From Hypsibius dujardini (taxonomy: Eukaryota; Tardigrada; Eutardigrada; Parachela; Hypsibiidae), in NCBI GenBank assembly GCA_001579985.1, contig LRSR01006138.1, positions 1 through 36,661 on the forward strand: a stretch of DNA of 36,661 bases, written 5' to 3'. The notes beneath the pieces are model-generated. The model searched no databases. It saw only the letters and a list, made by a program, of their open reading frames with translations, and was not told where the DNA came from. Below, piece after piece: positions 33,354-36,661 of this stretch. The position numbers and the translations under genes are program-made. Numbering within the stretch: the stretch's first letter is position 1; every line of letters begins with the position of its first letter.

Positions 33354-36300
33354 ATGTCTGTCTGTATGTCTACCTAACTGCCTGCCTGTCTATCTGTCCA
33401 CATGCTTGACTGTCTGTCTGTCTGTATGTCTGTCTGTATGTCTGCCTAACTGCCTGCCTGTCTATCTGTCCACATGCTTGACTGTCTGTCTGCCTGTCTA
33501 AGTACTTGTTATTAAGTGTCTTGCGAGAATTGGTACAGTACATGACTCATTCCTACCAAAAGAAAAGCCTAAGCTACAAGCCTACACAATACCTTTTGCA
33601 ACGGTTTCGACGAGATTGCGGTTGACCTCCGCCAGATCACCGCTTCGGAAGCGTTCCAGCATTTTTGTGCGTTCTTGGAAGCTGTTAGTGACATCGGCGC
33701 TGAACATGCCGATGATGCCATTGAGGAAAGCTTGGTCCAACCGGAACTCAAACTCCTGGATCAAGGTGGTCAGCAGCTTATACTGCGTCACGGCAGAGTT
33801 CTCGGCACTGCGCAAAACCACGCTCACTTCGATCTAACAAAAAGCAACGTAGGTGTAACACGGATCGAAAACAGCACCAAACATCAGCGGTCATCCGTAG
33901 CTTACAAATGGCTTGTAGTCGGCTGTGCTGGGAAGAGGGACGGGATACATCACCACTGGATATCGGGAACCTTCAAGACAAAGATTAGTTTTCATCGGGT
34001 TTCAATCTGAGAAAGGTTTGTCTGAGGCAGTGGAAAGAAACATGCCTACCCATGATGGGGTTGTCCAGCTGAATTCGATGCATTTTGAGGTGGAATTGAT
34101 TGTGATGATCAGATCGTCGAACTCGACACCACAGGCCCGGTTGGTGGGTCCGTTGAATTTCTCTCGGCCTCGGTTTGGTCATCAGGGCCGGACCGGTCGA
34201 GTCAAAAGATATTTCATACTCTCCTTCTGCAAATCAAGTCTCCCTTCAGAGTTTCGGCCGTTAAAGAATGGAACGCAAAGAAAAGACATGACCAATCACC
34301 GCTCCCAAAGATAGACGAGCGAGATAGACAAACAGACAGACACATGGGCAGGGAGATAGGCAAATAAATAAGTACACATATAATATTAGGTTGAAACAGA
34401 CACGAGGTCCAGTAATCAATGAATGTTGAATACGAATCTAACCTTGAATGACAATTGACGAATTAGTCGCCTTGCCAGATATCCGTGAATCGCGCTCCCT
34501 CACAATAAGATGTTGCTGATAAGCCGACTCCAGCGCAGCCGACTCCGCCCCAGTCATTGGTTTGAGCTTCTTTGTGGTCCGATCCGTTTTTCGTCCCATC
34601 CAGATCGGTCCGGGAGAGACGATGCCGATGTACAAAACCTCGCGTTTGATCGTGTTGTGCACCAACGACAGTCCAATCGCATCCAGAGACAGGTTGATCT
34701 AAATAAAAGCCAAATCTGTGGGTATAAGACGCAAAAACTGCCACTACAAGAAATTTCCCAATTTAATATAATAAAAACATTTAATTTAACATAAAAAACA
34801 GAATCACATTTTAATTTTTTGTAAACACGGATTAAATGAAATACACTTTTAATCAAGTGAATAGTTAATTGCTACTGCATGGTACCTCGATGTTAGAAAT
34901 TTCGTTTTCCAGCGAGCGGCTGCACTGAATGGCGACAATCTGTCGGTCAGTAAAGAGCAAAACCCGTTGCACACCATCCAAGAAGGCCACCCAGAAAATG
35001 GGCGGAGATCCATCCACGTAGCAGATTCCCGCATCATCTCGGTTCAAATCCAACGGCTTGTTCTCTTCCTTCGTCACCGACCAAACAAAGTTTCGCTCCT
35101 TAATCGGCAAAGCTGGGTGAGGCCAAGTAAAGAGCTGCTGGCATTGTGGTGCAATCAAATGCTCCATCTCGTCGCCAACTTGCTTGTAGGTCAAGGAAAA
35201 GCGGGTGTCATTAATCAGCAAGGCGGTTGCCGTTCCGGGTCGGTAAAGGGAAAGTGAGCAGGTCACGTTGGATTCACTAACTGAAATACACATAATTGCA
35301 TATTAGCTGAATTAAGGCATTCAGACAAAACATCAGGCCACGCAGGCAGAATGACAGACAGTACCATGTGTCTGCACGTAGATGCCACCGTAAGAGCTTC
35401 CGTCCAAACGCAGCAATATAGTCTGCATGATGTCGTAGCGAAATACCGTGGTGGTCTCCTTGTTCTCCCCGGAGCCAGCAATCTTGACGGAGATGTTCTT
35501 GGATAGATATTGCGGCCAGAAAGGCTGGGTCGAATTCTTGGGGAGGGTTACCCACTTCCCGTCCGCGTGCTCTTCCCGAATCATCAAGTCCACCTGCAAA
35601 TAGGATAGGTCCGAAAAAAATAATCTTATGCAGGCAACTGTCACAAAGATATACTCATGATATGGGGTAAAGACACATAGACGTGTAGACAAACAGACAA
35701 TTTAGCAAATCAATCAGACAGACAGACAAATAGACAAATAGACAATCAGACAGACAGATAGACAGACATACGGGTAAACACAGAAAGTAGCAGACTTACA
35801 TCAGCATTGTTATTGAAGAGATGATAAGGCGTAATGACGACAAGCCTCGTTAACACAGCCGCGCTCGCCTTGATCGACACACCAAACTCATACGCCAACG
35901 TGCCGTCCAATTTCGGGCAACTCAGCGTCCCGGAACTGCCGACCGTGTCCAAACTGAACTTTTCCGACCACTCCGAGTCCTCAGCCTTGACGGCCACTCG
36001 TTTCTTCGAATTCAATGTCTTCCCTCCAAACAAAATCGGCAGAGTGAACATATCCGGTCGATGATGGATAATGGGATCCTTGTAAGACAGGCTCAACCCG
36101 GTCTTGTTCATGATCCAAACCGGCGCATATATGGAGAGGAAGGTTGTGCCTTGCTCCTTCACGTTGCGCAAACCGAGGTTGAAAGTGTCTCCCTGACCAG
36201 TCATGGTGATGGGGACCATCTCTTCCAGGAGGCTGCTGATGGCCACCTTCCCGAACCAGCTCTGCTCGCCGAAGTTATCGATACGGAAGACAAGGTTGCC

Positions 36301-36500
36301 TTCGTTCACTCGGGCGTTGCAGACCGAAGCCGAACCGCCAGGGGACAATGTAGCGCCTACAAGGGACGTGAGATCAATGAATAGCGACATGACAGACAAA
36401 GCGGAAAATTGCGTTTACCTTCTTCCAGAGTTCCCTCGACTTGTAAGTGCACGGGAACTGGCAAGAGATTGCACACGGAGAAGACCGGTTTTAGAAACAC
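31158..36500 (-). CDS. VPS13: VPS13-family bridge-like lipid transfer protein, C-terminal part
   Basis: VPS13 proteins move bulk lipid at membrane contacts. Exons in coding order: 36419-36500, 35800-36356, 35365-35593, 34886-35280, 34443-34698, 34050-34226, 33906-33970, 33593-33833, 32650-33129, 32224-32404, 31946-32076, 31551-31858, 31158-31352; 3297 bases, 1098 residues and stop. The gene continues beyond the right edge (the family usually exceeds 3000 residues). Seen in order: adaptor-binding repeat region (SIYAPVWIMNKTGL, RLVVITPYHLFNNN), RIQLDNPIMG, YPVVMYPV, LQPIKIHLSFSL, the strongly conserved YVLVFGLDILGNPFGLLRGV and GVKDLFYEPYLGAVEGPDEF, the glycine-rich amphipathic segment (HLVSGFVEGVTGVVR, PTTGIIDFASGS) and the PH-like end (RFIPSDGIIRPYN). 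The last exon reads straight to the stop and ends in a Pro-rich tail. It fits VPS13A/C better than VPS13B/D, but the paralog cannot be settled from the C-terminus. Confidence 0.93.
33180..33500. repeat. (CTGT)n minisatellite with higher-order units in a VPS13 intron
   Basis: CTGT-type tetramers contain a recurring longer unit starting (T)GCCTAACTGCCTGCCTGTC and ending at CCACATGCTTGACTGTC. It begins near 33281, 33371 and 33441, so tetramer runs of variable length sit between conserved unit cores. It lies between VPS13 exons 33593-33833 and 32650-33129. Confidence 0.9.
34321..34360. repeat. Short degenerate CAGA run in a VPS13 intron
   Basis: About 40 bases of GATAGACAAACAGACAGACA-type tetramers between exons 34443-34698 and 34050-34226. 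Confidence 0.7.
35687..35775. repeat. (CAGA)n repeat in a VPS13 intron
   Basis: Alternating CAGA and CAAATAGA units between exons 35800-36356 and 35365-35593. Confidence 0.85.
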
Positions 36501-36529
36501 CTGCAAAATAATTATAAAACTCTTTTAGA

Positions 36530-36661
36530 TCGATCTGTCTGTCTGTATGTCTGCCAGCCTGCCTGCCAGCCTGCCTGCCTGCCAGCCAGTCAGTCAGTTA
36601 GTCAGTCAGTCAGTCAGTCAGTCAGTCAGTCAGTCAGTCAGTCTGTCTGTCTGTCTGTCTG
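36530..36661. repeat. Compound tetranucleotide tract at the right edge
   Basis: The motif changes along the tract: CTGT at the left, CCTGCCAG in the middle, a pure TCAG run (about 36591-36642), then CTGT again to the end of the window. It lies in the intron upstream of the first visible VPS13 exon. Confidence 0.9.

Overview
The window is animal nuclear DNA. Genes are split by short to medium GT-AG introns (about 50 to 1,100 bases) with GC-richer exons in AT-rich flanks. Gene content is metazoan: ubiquitin E1, GET3/ASNA1, an animal-type chitin synthase carrying the SWGTRE signature, VPS13 and a globin with the two ancestral animal globin introns. An intracellular-type globin, a secreted stefin and a chitin synthase on a background of (CAGA)n/(CTGT)n repeats would suit a lophotrochozoan, possibly a flatworm. 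That placement is inference, and the species cannot be fixed from this sequence. All gene models were built by hand from splice sites, reading phase and remembered family sequences; exon lengths were checked for phase.

Layout, left to right. 1-2141: repeats, one small TA-flanked inverted-repeat element and the presumed UBA1 promoter/5' leader. 2142-7924 (+): UBA1 in 11 coding exons. 8554-9779 (-): a 187-residue globin in six exons, two of them microexons of 20 and 18 bases. 10582-12981 (-): GET3/ASNA1, eight exons, 341 residues. 13913-14613 (-): a 143-residue cystatin of stefin type with a signal peptide, four exons. 15669-16895 (+): an intronless 408-residue membrane protein of unknown family. 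16896-19725: about 2.8 kb without a convincing gene. 19726-28078 (+): chitin synthase, 15 exons, 1692 residues, with a 739-base foldback inside one intron. 28777-29964 (+): a 285-residue four-span membrane protein with two PPxY motifs. 29965-31157: repeats and a second copy of the small inverted-repeat element. 31158-36500 (-): the last 13 exons (1098 residues) of VPS13; the rest of that gene lies beyond the right edge.

The genes do not form an operon or an evident pathway. UBA1 starts ubiquitin conjugation, GET3 delivers tail-anchored proteins to the ER, VPS13 moves lipids at membrane contacts, chitin synthase makes extracellular chitin, the globin binds haem ligands and the stefin should inhibit papain-like cysteine proteases. 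UBA1 and the globin converge, as do the PPxY gene and VPS13. The cystatin and the orphan gene diverge from a shared 1.05 kb spacer. The most interesting items are the globin exon structure, the secreted disulfide-free cystatin, the foldback, the paired small inverted-repeat elements and two membrane proteins I cannot assign to a family.
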